This document shows positions 45,981 to 54,816 of a stretch of DNA of 64,000 bases, in pieces; position 1 is the first letter of the stretch, and each line of letters begins with the position of its first letter. The notes under the pieces are model-generated. The model was not told the DNA's origin. It searched no databases and saw only the letters and a list, made by a program, of their open reading frames with translations. Both the position numbers and the translations under genes were made by a program. The DNA is from Lachnospiraceae bacterium (lineage in GTDB: Bacteria > Bacillota > Clostridia > Lachnospirales > Lachnospiraceae). The stretch covers positions 1-64,000 of the forward strand of contig JAQYAV010000137.1 in the NCBI GenBank assembly GCA_029338675.1, written 5' to 3'.

Positions 45981-46298
45981 ATGTCAGTTACACCAGTATC
46001 ACTGTTTAGTGATAATTTTACAACATTGAATAGTGTAAACAAAAGTACATTAAATGATAATAGAAAAGTTAATTCATTTGATTCAATTTTTAATGCAGCA
46101 ATAGATATGTATCGAGAAACTGATTCTTTACAAAAGGCTGCAGAGTCAGCTGAAATAAGTTTTGCATTGGGATATACAAATAGTATTCATGATGTTGCTT
46201 TAGCACAACAAAAGGCTAATATTTCATTACAATATACAACTAAAATTACGAATTCGGTTGTTTCTGCTTACAAAGAAATTATGGGAATGCAATTATAA
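45981..46298 (+). CDS. fliE: Flagellar hook-basal body protein FliE
   Basis: 105 aa from ATG 45981 after AAGGAGGA; the track start at 45951 is upstream of it. Links the MS ring to the rod. The C-terminal part carries the family pattern: YTNSIHDVALAQQKANISLQ and TNSVVSAYKEIMGMQL. Confidence 0.94.
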   Translation: MSVTPVSLFSDNFTTLNSVNKSTLNDNRKVNSFDSIFNAAIDMYRETDSLQKAAESAEISFALGYTNSIHDVALAQQKANISLQYTTKITNSVVSAYKEIMGMQL

Positions 46299-46331
46299 TT
46301 GTGGGATTAAATAAATCCTACGGAGGCGAAT

Positions 46332-47933
46332 ATGGGAGAATGGTTCAAACAATTACCAGCTAAAATGCTGGAATTTTGGAATAAATATACGGCAAAACAA
46401 AAGACATTGTTCTTTTCAGTTATTGCAGCTGTTGTAATATCATTAGTTGCATTGTTTTTGATTTTAAATAGAACTACGTTTGTTAAATTAGCTACATTTG
46501 AGGATGCTTCAGCAACTGCAAAGGCAGCTAACTTACTTGAAGAGCAAGGTCTTACTATTAAGATACCTAATGATGCATTAAGCATAGAAGTTGATGAAAA
46601 ACAGGTTTCAAAGGCAAGACTTATACTTGGTGAAAATGGCGTTTCTCCAAGTATTAATGGAACTGATTATGAATGGTTGTTTAATAATAGCTTTAATACA
46701 ACTGATTCAGAGAAAAAGTTAAAGGCTAAAATAAATTTACAATCTACAATGGAAGCTGATATAAGCAATATTGATGGTATTGCTAAGGCATCTGTAACTA
46801 TTAATTTACCTGATAATACTAATACGATATATACTAAGGATTTGACTACTTCAGTTAGTATTATGATTACTATAAATAGTAATTTTAATAAAGAAAGTAT
46901 ACAGGGTATTGCAGAATATGCAAAAACTTGCGTTGGAGATTCGAATACTGAGGCGATTACTATTATTGATAATCAGGGCAATTTATTGTTTTCTGGTACA
47001 AATAGTGCTGCAACGGTTAATAATACTTTGTTAGTTGAGCAACAGGTAGAAGAATATTATAACAGTAAGCTGTGGAATCTTATGGTTAATTCCGGAGTTT
47101 ACGATGAGGTTTCTGTTTCTTCTAATCTTGCAATTAATTTATCTGAAACAGAAAAAAGAAAAATTGAATATTATTCAAATGATACTGATGATACAGGCCC
47201 TAAAGAAAACTATTATTATTATGTTGCTGAAAATACAGACGGTACTGGTGGCGTGGTTGGTACAGATGCAAATGGCGAAGAAATAACAGATTATAACTTA
47301 CTTGATAATGCAAATGGCGAATCTAAGCTTACACTTATTAAAGAGTCATATGCTACAAGTAGTATAGAAGAGAATACGAAAACACCAGTAGGTGAAGTAG
47401 ATATGGCTAATTCAAGCATGGCGATGTATCTTACAAAGTATCTAGTTTATGATGAGACCCAGATGAAAGCTGATGGCCTTTTGGATGATACGACCTTTGC
47501 GGAGTTTAAAAATGCAAATTCTGAAATAACAGAAAATGCAAATTCTGAGGAATTAGTTGCTCTTTTAGCTAAGGCGACTGGTATTAGTGAAAAGAGTATT
47601 TATGTTGTTGAAAGAACAGTACCTGTATTTTATCCTGCTGAGGCTAAAAAGATTCCGATTCAAAGTATTTTATCTATAGCACTTGCTGTTGTTATTGGTG
47701 TGTTATTATTGATGGTTGTTCTTAGAAGTATGAAACCAGAAGAAATCATTGAGGTTGAGCCGGAACTTTCTGTAGAGGCTTTGCTTGCAACTACTAAAGA
47801 AAATCAGACTCTTGATGATATTGAGTTTAGTGATAAATCAGCTACTAAGATGCATATTGAGAAATTTGTTGATGAAAATCCAGAAGCGGTTGCTTCGTTA
47901 CTTAGAAACTGGTTGAATGATGATTGGGAGTGA
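46332..47933 (+). CDS. fliF: Flagellar MS-ring protein FliF
   Basis: 533 aa. N-terminal membrane helix (about 28-45), a YscJ-type ring-building motif region (LATFEDASATAKAANLLEEQ), a periplasmic domain, a second membrane helix (about 448-468), and a cytoplasmic C-terminal tail ending in NWLNDDWE, which binds FliG. Normal length and gene order. ACGGAGG precedes the ATG. Confidence 0.96.
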   Translation: MGEWFKQLPAKMLEFWNKYTAKQKTLFFSVIAAVVISLVALFLILNRTTFVKLATFEDASATAKAANLLEEQGLTIKIPNDALSIEVDEKQVSKARLILGENGVSPSINGTDYEWLFNNSFNTTDSEKKLKAKINLQSTMEADISNIDGIAKASVTINLPDNTNTIYTKDLTTSVSIMITINSNFNKESIQGIAEYAKTCVGDSNTEAITIIDNQGNLLFSGTNSAATVNNTLLVEQQVEEYYNSKLWNLMVNSGVYDEVSVSSNLAINLSETEKRKIEYYSNDTDDTGPKENYYYYVAENTDGTGGVVGTDANGEEITDYNLLDNANGESKLTLIKESYATSSIEENTKTPVGEVDMANSSMAMYLTKYLVYDETQMKADGLLDDTTFAEFKNANSEITENANSEELVALLAKATGISEKSIYVVERTVPVFYPAEAKKIPIQSILSIALAVVIGVLLLMVVLRSMKPEEIIEVEPELSVEALLATTKENQTLDDIEFSDKSATKMHIEKFVDENPEAVASLLRNWLNDDWE

Positions 47934-47939
47934 TAGGAT

Positions 47940-48953
47940 ATGGCTGTTAAATCAAATGAAATAACTGGTATTCAAAAGGCAGCAATATTATTGATTGCTC
48001 TTGGACCAGAAAGATCTTCACAGGTATTTAAGCATTTAAAGGATGATGAAATAGAACAGTTGACTTTGGAAATTGCAAATACAAAGAGTGTTCCATCAGA
48101 TGTTAAAGATGCAGTTTTGGATGAATTTTATGAGGTTTGTTTGGCACAGCAATATATTGCAGAAGGTGGTATTGCATATGCTAAGGAGCTTCTTGATAAG
48201 GCTCTTGGAGAGGATAGAGCAAGGGATGTTATTGGTAGACTTACAGCTTCTCTTCAGGTTAGACCATTTGAATTTGTCAGAAAAGCTGATGCAAGCCAGT
48301 TACTTAACTTTATTCAAGATGAACATCCACAGACAATTGCACTTATTTTAGCATATTTGCCGGCATCTCAGGCGGCAGCAGTAGTAAGTGCCTTAACGCC
48401 TGAAAAGCAGGCTGATGTTGCAAGAAGAATAGCTATGATGGATAGAACTAGTCCGGATGTAATTAAAGAAGTTGAGAAAGTTCTTGAGAAGAAGCTTGCT
48501 TCTCTTGTTAATCAGGATTACACAATTGTTGGTGGCGTTGATTCTATTGTTAACATTCTTAATACTGTTGATAGAAGTACTGAAAAACATATCATGGAGA
48601 ATTTGGAAGTGGAAGAACCAGAACTTGCAGACGAAATCAGAAGAAAGATGTTTGTGTTCGAGGATATCTTGTTGCTTGATAATAGATCAATTCAGACAGT
48701 GCTTCGTGAGATTGACAATAATGAGTTGGCAGTTGCGTTAAAGAATGCAAACGAGGATGTTCAGAAGTTAATTTTTGATAATCTTTCATCTAGACTTGCT
48801 GCTATGATAAAAGAAGACATGGAATTTATGGGACCTGTTAAGCTTAAGGATGTTGAAGAAGCTCAGCAGAAGATTGTTAATATTATTAGAAAACTCGAAG
48901 ACTCAGGTGAAATTGTTGTTTCACGTGGTGGAGGTGACGAGATAGTTGTCTAG
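47940..48953 (+). CDS. fliG: Flagellar motor switch protein FliG
   Basis: 337 aa. C-ring component that meets the stator. Seen: TGIQKAAILLIALGPERSSQ, the middle-domain EHPQTIALILAYLPASQAA, and the C-terminal torque helix with charged residues (LLLDNRSIQTVLREID, LSSRLAAMIKEDMEFMGPV). Starts 6 bp after fliF; its end overlaps fliH by 8 bp. Confidence 0.97.
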   Translation: MAVKSNEITGIQKAAILLIALGPERSSQVFKHLKDDEIEQLTLEIANTKSVPSDVKDAVLDEFYEVCLAQQYIAEGGIAYAKELLDKALGEDRARDVIGRLTASLQVRPFEFVRKADASQLLNFIQDEHPQTIALILAYLPASQAAAVVSALTPEKQADVARRIAMMDRTSPDVIKEVEKVLEKKLASLVNQDYTIVGGVDSIVNILNTVDRSTEKHIMENLEVEEPELADEIRRKMFVFEDILLLDNRSIQTVLREIDNNELAVALKNANEDVQKLIFDNLSSRLAAMIKEDMEFMGPVKLKDVEEAQQKIVNIIRKLEDSGEIVVSRGGGDEIVV

Positions 48954-49749
48954 TTTATTTAAATCAGGCATTGTGGGAAATATTAATTCTGAGGTCAAGC
49001 CTTTTGTTTTTGATGGAAATAGCATAATTCTTGATTTGCAAAATAAAGGTAAAATTATAAGACCTTTAGAAGAAACTATGCAGGCAGATGAAGATGTTGA
49101 AGAAATGCTTAAGCATAGCAGCGCACCACTTAATCAAGAGATTCTTGATGATGCCATGGATAAGGCAAAGGAAGTATATGAGGATGCAAGGAACCGTGCT
49201 ACTAAAATAGTTGATGATGCATATGTAGAGGCAGATGTAATTCGTGAGAACGCACGTCAAGAAGGCTATGATAAGGGACTTGAAGAAGGCAATATGGAAG
49301 CTATGCGTCGTGCAGATGAGTATTTAGCTAAACTACAAAGAGAACAAGATGAGGTCCTTTCACAAAATGAAAAGCGTATTGCAGAGGCAATTAAAGAGTC
49401 TGAAGATAAAGTGTTGGATATGGCATGCTTTATTATTGAGAAGATGACTGGCATTTTGGTAGAAAACTACAAATCGGTCATGTTACATATGATTAACAAT
49501 GCAATAAATGATGCTGTTACAGGAAGTGAATATGTAATTAAGGTTTCTGATGAAAATTATGCTTATATAATGGATAACTACGATAGAATAGTTGGATCTG
49601 CTAATCCAAGCATTAGTATTGAAATATTTGCAGATTCCAAATTAGATAAGCAAAATTGTATTATTGAATCGGAGACAGGAATAGTTGATTTGTCAATGGA
49701 TGTACAAGTTCGAAATCTTATAACAGCAATAAAAATGCTTACAGATTAA
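48946..49749 (+). CDS. fliH: Flagellar assembly protein FliH
   Basis: 267 aa, TTG start inside the fliG end with GGAGG 11 bases upstream, so translation is coupled. Regulator of the export ATPase FliI. A central charged helical region (QEGYDKGLEEGNMEAMRRAD, typical EGY(D/E)xGxxxG of FliH) precedes the C-terminal FliI-binding part. Followed by a hairpin before fliI. Confidence 0.9.
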   Translation: MSSLFKSGIVGNINSEVKPFVFDGNSIILDLQNKGKIIRPLEETMQADEDVEEMLKHSSAPLNQEILDDAMDKAKEVYEDARNRATKIVDDAYVEADVIRENARQEGYDKGLEEGNMEAMRRADEYLAKLQREQDEVLSQNEKRIAEAIKESEDKVLDMACFIIEKMTGILVENYKSVMLHMINNAINDAVTGSEYVIKVSDENYAYIMDNYDRIVGSANPSISIEIFADSKLDKQNCIIESETGIVDLSMDVQVRNLITAIKMLTD

Positions 49750-49752
49750 CTA

Positions 49753-49780
49753 TAATTCCTCGATTTTTATCGAGGAATTA
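49753..49780 (+). promoter_or_regulatory. Perfect hairpin between fliH and fliI
   Basis: TAATTCCTCGAT-TTTT-ATCGAGGAATTA: a 12-bp perfect stem with a 4-nt loop, in a 65-bp gap. No T-run follows, so it probably stabilises or is processed rather than terminating. Confidence 0.7.
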
Positions 49781-49814
49781 TTTCTAGTAAAGAAAAGTTT
49801 AAGGTGGTGATGGT

Positions 49815-51113
49815 ATGGTTGATATTGAAAAGTGCAAAGCTTTAGTATATAGAGATTTTACTGTCCATTATGGAAAGGTTAGTAAAATTGTTGGGTTAAC
49901 AATTGAATCTGTCGGACCACCTTGTAGACTTAATGATTTATGTGAAATTATTTCTAGAGATGGAAATACAAAAGTTTTTGCTGAGGTTGTTGGTTTCAAA
50001 GATAATAAAGTATTATTAATGCCCTATGATGCCGTTGATGGAATAGGCCTTGGAGCCACAGTAAGAAACACAGGTGAGATATTGAAAGTAAAAGTAGGTG
50101 AGGATTTACTTGGACATGTATTGGATGGAATTGGAAGACCTATGGATGGAAAATCTATAAAGTATTCTGCTAAGTATCCTATAGATGGAGCACCACCAGA
50201 TCCATTATCTAGAAAGCTTATTACAGAGGTTATGCCCCTAGGTGTTAAGGCTGTTGATGGACTTCTTACTATGGGCAAAGGACAACGTATAGGTATTTTT
50301 GCAGGAAGTGGTGTCGGAAAAAGTACATTGCTTGGAATGTTTGCGAGAAATACAAGGGCTGATATAAATGTAATTGCACTTATTGGAGAACGAGGTAGAG
50401 AAGTAGGCGAATTTATTCAACGAGATTTAGGTGAGGAAGGCTTGCAAAGATCGGTTCTTGTTGTTGCAACATCTGATAAACCAGCACTAGAAAGAAACAA
50501 AGCTGCAAAAACAGCTACTGCGATTGCTGAGTATTTTAGGGATCAGGGAAAAGATGTACTGCTTATGATGGACTCACTTACAAGATTTTCTATGGCACAA
50601 CGTGAAATCGGGCTTGCTTCTGGAGAACCACCAGTTACAAGGGGATATCCTCCTTCTGTATATTCTGAAATGCCTAAAGTGTTAGAGCGAGCAGGTAATA
50701 CAGAAAAAGGTTCTATTACTGGTCTTTATACGGTACTTGTTGATGGTGATGATTTTAATGAACCTATTACAGATACAGCAAGAGGTATATTAGATGGACA
50801 TATAGTTTTATCTCGAAAATTAGGACATAAAAATCATTATCCTGCAATAGATGTTATGCAAAGTATATCAAGATGTATGAGTGCTGTTGCTACACCAGAA
50901 CATAAAAAAGCTGCAGGAAGATTAAAGAATGTTCTTGCTACATATAATGATGCTGAAGATTTGATAAATATTGGTGCTTATAGAGCAGGCTCTAATAAAG
51001 AAATAGATTATGCAATCAATAAAATTAATTCAGTTAATAATTTTCTTAGACAGGATGTTAACGAGAAGTTTATGTTTGAGGATGAGATTAATATGTTAAA
51101 AGATATATTTTAA
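49815..51113 (+). CDS. fliI: Flagellum-specific export ATPase FliI
   Basis: 432 aa. Hexameric ATPase of the type III export gate. Seen: Walker A GSGVGKSTLLGMFARN, ALIGERGREVGEFI, Walker B LLMMDSLTRFSMAQREIGL, and PPVTRGYPPSVYSEMPKV. GGTGGTG precedes the ATG. Confidence 0.97.
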   Translation: MVDIEKCKALVYRDFTVHYGKVSKIVGLTIESVGPPCRLNDLCEIISRDGNTKVFAEVVGFKDNKVLLMPYDAVDGIGLGATVRNTGEILKVKVGEDLLGHVLDGIGRPMDGKSIKYSAKYPIDGAPPDPLSRKLITEVMPLGVKAVDGLLTMGKGQRIGIFAGSGVGKSTLLGMFARNTRADINVIALIGERGREVGEFIQRDLGEEGLQRSVLVVATSDKPALERNKAAKTATAIAEYFRDQGKDVLLMMDSLTRFSMAQREIGLASGEPPVTRGYPPSVYSEMPKVLERAGNTEKGSITGLYTVLVDGDDFNEPITDTARGILDGHIVLSRKLGHKNHYPAIDVMQSISRCMSAVATPEHKKAAGRLKNVLATYNDAEDLINIGAYRAGSNKEIDYAINKINSVNNFLRQDVNEKFMFEDEINMLKDIF

Positions 51114-51144
51114 TGCATTATGCTTTGGTTTTTGAGGAGTATGT

Positions 51145-51591
51145 ATGGCGAAATTCATATATAGAATGCAAAATATTCTGGATATAAAATACAAATTAGA
51201 AGAAACGGCAAAACAAGAATATACTGTTGCTAGACTCGCGCTTACTGAGGAAGAGGAAAAACTTGAGGGTTTATTAGCAAGAAAAAATAGCTATTATGAA
51301 AAATATCAAGAAGCTCTAATAGGTAATTTGGATTTTTTGACAATTAATGAATTGTCAAATGCAAATTCTATATTAGATAATATGATTGAAAATCAAAATG
51401 AGGTAATTAAGAAAAAAAGTAAAGAACTTGAGATTGTAAAAGCAAAGCTTAATACGGTAATTCAAGAGAGAAAAATGCATGAAAAACTAAAAGAAAAGAA
51501 ATTTGAAGAATTTCTGAAAGAATTAAATTATGAAGAAAACAAAGTGACAGATGAAGTTGTAAGTTATAAATTTAGAAAAGAAGAGGAATAA
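51145..51591 (+). CDS. fliJ: Flagellar export chaperone FliJ
   Basis: 148 aa, almost entirely coiled coil, with the family start FIYRMQNILDIKYKLEE. It supports export and sits between fliI and the MotE-like gene. GAGGAG precedes the ATG. Normal length. Confidence 0.93.
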   Translation: MAKFIYRMQNILDIKYKLEETAKQEYTVARLALTEEEEKLEGLLARKNSYYEKYQEALIGNLDFLTINELSNANSILDNMIENQNEVIKKKSKELEIVKAKLNTVIQERKMHEKLKEKKFEEFLKELNYEENKVTDEVVSYKFRKEEE

Positions 51592-51594
51592 ACT

Positions 51595-52320
51595 ATGGCA
51601 AAAGAAGAAAAAGAAGGGAAAAATGGAAAAGGAATGCTTATGTTTGTTGTTATTTTAATGATAACAAATTGGCTGACAATAATGGCACTTTTGATTAAGT
51701 GTGATGTTGGTGGTTTTGGAAGCACGGTTCTTAGACCAATATTTAAAAATGTACCAATAATTAATTATATTTTGCCACCTCCATCTGATGCAGAGATTGC
51801 AAAGGAAAATGATTATCCATATAACACATTTCCTGATGCACTTGATCAAGTTGAAAAATTAGATAATGAAAACAAAGAGTTAGAAGCAAAAGCTAAGCTT
51901 TCTGATGATAAAATAAAAGAATTAGAAGCTGAAGTAGCCAGACTTTCTTATTTAGATGACGAGAAAAAAACATTAGAGGAAGAAAAAAATAAATTTTATT
52001 CCGAAATAGTCTATGGAGAATCGGCCCCAGATACCGATACATATATTGAGTGGTATAATAAGCTAGATCCTGAATATGCAGAGAATGTTTATAGAGATAT
52101 TGTTTCTGCCAAGGAAGCTGATAATAAAATTAAAGAATTGGCTAATGCATATGAAGGAATGGATAGAAAAAAAGCAGCTTCGATTTTAGAAAATATGAGT
52201 AATGATTTAGATGCTGTAGCGCTAATTCTTAATAATATGGGTTCTAAAGCAAGAGGCGAAATTCTTGCAGAAATGGATGCTGATTATGCTGCTAATGTTA
52301 CAAAAAAATTAATGCCATAA
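51595..52320 (+). CDS. MotE-like flagellar protein (MgtE-N domain)
   Basis: 241 aa. One N-terminal membrane helix (about 15-35), a coiled-coil stretch (about 85-140, DNENKELEAKAKLSDDKIKE), and a C-terminal MgtE_N-like domain (YEGMDRKKAASILENMSN and LAEMDADYAANVTKKL). MotE in alphaproteobacteria chaperones the MotC motor part; Firmicute versions (YlxF group) sit next to fliJ/fliK as here. It starts 3 bp after fliJ. Exact role in this group is inferred. Confidence 0.85.
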   Translation: MAKEEKEGKNGKGMLMFVVILMITNWLTIMALLIKCDVGGFGSTVLRPIFKNVPIINYILPPPSDAEIAKENDYPYNTFPDALDQVEKLDNENKELEAKAKLSDDKIKELEAEVARLSYLDDEKKTLEEEKNKFYSEIVYGESAPDTDTYIEWYNKLDPEYAENVYRDIVSAKEADNKIKELANAYEGMDRKKAASILENMSNDLDAVALILNNMGSKARGEILAEMDADYAANVTKKLMP

Positions 52321-52355
52321 AATATGTGGTAAATTCGAAGAAAGGAGGATTAAAG

Positions 52356-53768
52356 ATGACAGTAAACACAAGAAATGTTGAAGGAATATCTACAGGAGCT
52401 TCTTTTAATTCAAAATTAGCAAAACAAAATGGCAATGCTAATGATACATTTTCTTCTATTATGGATTTGAGTGTTTCAAAAAGTGATAGTAAATTACAAG
52501 TATCATATGAACAGAATATAGAAGGTAAAAAAAATGAAAAGAATAGTAATAATGCTTCTTTGAATGTTGATGATAAAAAGTATGAAAAAAAAGATTGTTC
52601 TAATATAGAAGATAGTTCAAATAGTGTTGATAACAGTACTAAGATTGATGAAACACTATCATCTTGTGATTCGGTTAAAGGAGAAGAAATAACTGAGGAG
52701 ATTGATGAAAAAATTAATACTGACGAAGTAGTTTTGTCAGATGAAATGTCTCTTGCCATGGTATTTCAAATGATAATACAAAACAAGTATGACCTAACTG
52801 ATGATGAGCTTGCAGCAATACTTGAAAAAACAGGAATAAATCTAGAAGAACTTGCTGATGAAAATGTTTTGAGAGATTTATTATGTGAAATTAATGATAT
52901 CTCTAAGGTTGACTTACTTGTTGATCAGGATAAAGCTGATTTTATTGATATGGCATTGGATGAAGTAATCACATTAGGGAAAGAAGCGGTTGTTGATTCT
53001 AAGGATAATGAAGCTTTGACACCAGATGTTGTTTTGGAATTTAAAGAATATGTAAAGCTTGAAACCGAAAATAACAAAGAGTTAAAGAATGCATCATTGG
53101 AGGCTTTTGAATCTAAAAATAGTGAAATTGATCTAGAAAATACTACATTTACGGAAGAAAAGATTCCTGTTTTTGATTCGAATAATACTAACAATCATCA
53201 GTCAGGAAAAAAGAATAGCAGCGAAAATAATGAAAACAATATAGTTACCAATTTGCAAAATGCTGTTACAGATGCAATTAATACATCAAAGGCACAGGAA
53301 ACAACCTTTGATACTAAAGTTGAAGGTGCAGATGTTGTTCGTCAGATAGTAGAGGAAATAAAGTTGAATAACATAAAAGAAGTATCTTCTATGGAAATTA
53401 AACTTAACCCTGAAAACTTAGGCAAGGTTCATATTGCGGTAGAAAGTAAGAATGGAGTAATGCAGGCAAAAATAATTGCAGAAACAGAAGCTGCACAAAA
53501 AGCAATTGTTGCTGGAATTGAAGTATTAAAAGAAAATTTCAATAATAATGAATTGAAGGTTGATAGTATTGAAGTATTAATTGCGCCACATTCATTTTTT
53601 GAGGATGGACAGGATAGTACATTTGAACAAAATGATAATAGAAATAGTAACTCGGCTGATAAAACTAGGTCATTAGGTGTAGATGGTATGTTAGAAGACG
53701 TTCCAGCTGATAGTGCAGAAGAAATGCTTAAGGAAACAATTAAGAATACAGTAAGTTATTCAATTTAG
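52356..53768 (+). CDS. fliK: Flagellar hook-length control protein FliK
   Basis: 470 aa from ATG 52356 after AAAGGAGG; the track start at 52326 precedes that site. A long, low-complexity Asp/Glu/Asn/Ser-rich N-terminal ruler region (about 1-335) precedes the C-terminal Flg_hook domain (EIKLNPENLGKVHIAVESKN, KAIVAGIEVLKENFNNNELK). It measures hook length and switches export specificity. Lies upstream of flgD and flgE as usual. Confidence 0.92.
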   Translation: MTVNTRNVEGISTGASFNSKLAKQNGNANDTFSSIMDLSVSKSDSKLQVSYEQNIEGKKNEKNSNNASLNVDDKKYEKKDCSNIEDSSNSVDNSTKIDETLSSCDSVKGEEITEEIDEKINTDEVVLSDEMSLAMVFQMIIQNKYDLTDDELAAILEKTGINLEELADENVLRDLLCEINDISKVDLLVDQDKADFIDMALDEVITLGKEAVVDSKDNEALTPDVVLEFKEYVKLETENNKELKNASLEAFESKNSEIDLENTTFTEEKIPVFDSNNTNNHQSGKKNSSENNENNIVTNLQNAVTDAINTSKAQETTFDTKVEGADVVRQIVEEIKLNNIKEVSSMEIKLNPENLGKVHIAVESKNGVMQAKIIAETEAAQKAIVAGIEVLKENFNNNELKVDSIEVLIAPHSFFEDGQDSTFEQNDNRNSNSADKTRSLGVDGMLEDVPADSAEEMLKETIKNTVSYSI

Positions 53769-53782
53769 AAAGGAGGAATTTT

Positions 53783-54325
53783 ATGCCAACATCAGAAGGA
53801 GTATCAGGTATTGATACATCAAAAGCACAAGCTTATACAGGTACAAAAAAAGATACAAAAAAATCTGATTTAGATAAGGACGCTTTTTTACAACTTTTAG
53901 TTGCGCAGATGCAATATCAGGATCCACTTAATCCGGGAGATAGTACAGAATATATGTCTCAGCTTGCACAATATTCATCACTTGAAGCTACAATGAATAT
54001 AAGTGATAATGTAAAGATGGGCAATTCTCTTAACTTGGTTGGTCAGTATGTTATTATGAATACAACTGATTCAGCGGGAAAAAGCCAGATGGTTAGTGGA
54101 TTGGTTCAATACGCAACTGTAAAAAACGGAGAAGTATTATTGTCAATTGATGATAATTATTATCCAGCAGCCGATTTGGATTCAGTAGTTGATTATGATT
54201 ATTATTTATATCTAAACAAAAAGGAAGAAAGTACCGATAATAAAAATGAGGGCACTAATACTGATAAAAATAATACAGGAAACACTTCAGTAAATGATGC
54301 CACAGATAATAACAAAAAGGCTTGA
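53783..54325 (+). CDS. flgD: Flagellar hook assembly protein FlgD
   Basis: 180 aa. Hook cap. Seen: KDAFLQLLVAQMQYQDPLNP and STEYMSQLAQYSSLEATMNI, the FlgD signature. The C-terminus ends in a Glu/Asn/Thr-rich tail. It lacks the longer C-terminal domains of enteric FlgD, typical of Firmicutes. AAAGGAGG precedes the ATG. Confidence 0.95.
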   Translation: MPTSEGVSGIDTSKAQAYTGTKKDTKKSDLDKDAFLQLLVAQMQYQDPLNPGDSTEYMSQLAQYSSLEATMNISDNVKMGNSLNLVGQYVIMNTTDSAGKSQMVSGLVQYATVKNGEVLLSIDDNYYPAADLDSVVDYDYYLYLNKKEESTDNKNEGTNTDKNNTGNTSVNDATDNNKKA

Positions 54326-54346
54326 TTTTATCTTGGAGGTGATATT

Positions 54347-54739
54347 TTGAAGGGTATAGAAAATAGCTATATTTCGATTGAACAAGCGGCTGGACTATAT
54401 CTTCACAATACTAATAATAAGATAAATTATGAAACAAACAAAAGCGTTAGTTTTGAGGATATATTAAGAAATGCTGCTTTTTCTCAAGAGAAAATTAAGT
54501 TTTCAAAACATGCTAATGAAAGGCTGCAAAGTAGAAATATTAGTTTGGATGATTCACAAATGAATAGGCTTACACAAGGCGTCGATCAAGCAAGAGAAAA
54601 GAATATTAAGGAATCACTTGTTATGATGGATGATTTAGCATTTATTGTGAATATAAAAAATAACACAGTAGTTACGGCTCTTTTAAAAAATCAAGAGGGT
54701 AATGTGTTTACTAATATTGATGGTGCAGTAATTGTTTAA
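54347..54739 (+). CDS. Flagellar operon protein, TIGR02530 type
   Basis: 130 aa, TTG start after GGAGGTGA. Seen: KFSKHANERLQSRNISLDD, QMNRLTQGVDQAREKNIKES, and LVMMDDLAFIVNIKNNTVVT, the pattern of the TIGR02530 family found between flgD and flgE in Firmicutes. Role unknown. Its stop is followed at once by two hairpins. Confidence 0.85.
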   Translation: MKGIENSYISIEQAAGLYLHNTNNKINYETNKSVSFEDILRNAAFSQEKIKFSKHANERLQSRNISLDDSQMNRLTQGVDQAREKNIKESLVMMDDLAFIVNIKNNTVVTALLKNQEGNVFTNIDGAVIV

Positions 54740-54808
54740 CAGCTGGACCTATTTAGGAAGCTGTAATCCCGGAATGCCAGAAGGGATTGATTATATGAAA
54801 GCGGAGGT
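54739..54808 (+). promoter_or_regulatory. GGA-rich double-hairpin leader of flgE
   Basis: Hairpin A: ACAGCT (54739-54744) and AGCTGT (54759-54764), loop with GGA twice and an inner CCT/AGG. Hairpin B: AATCCC (54765-54770) and GGGATT (54783-54788), loop beginning GGA. The flgE ribosome-binding site GCGGAGG also contains GGA. GGA in hairpin loops is the CsrA/RsmE-type recognition pattern, so translational control is possible. Confidence 0.5.
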
Positions 54809-54816
54809 CGAAAATT

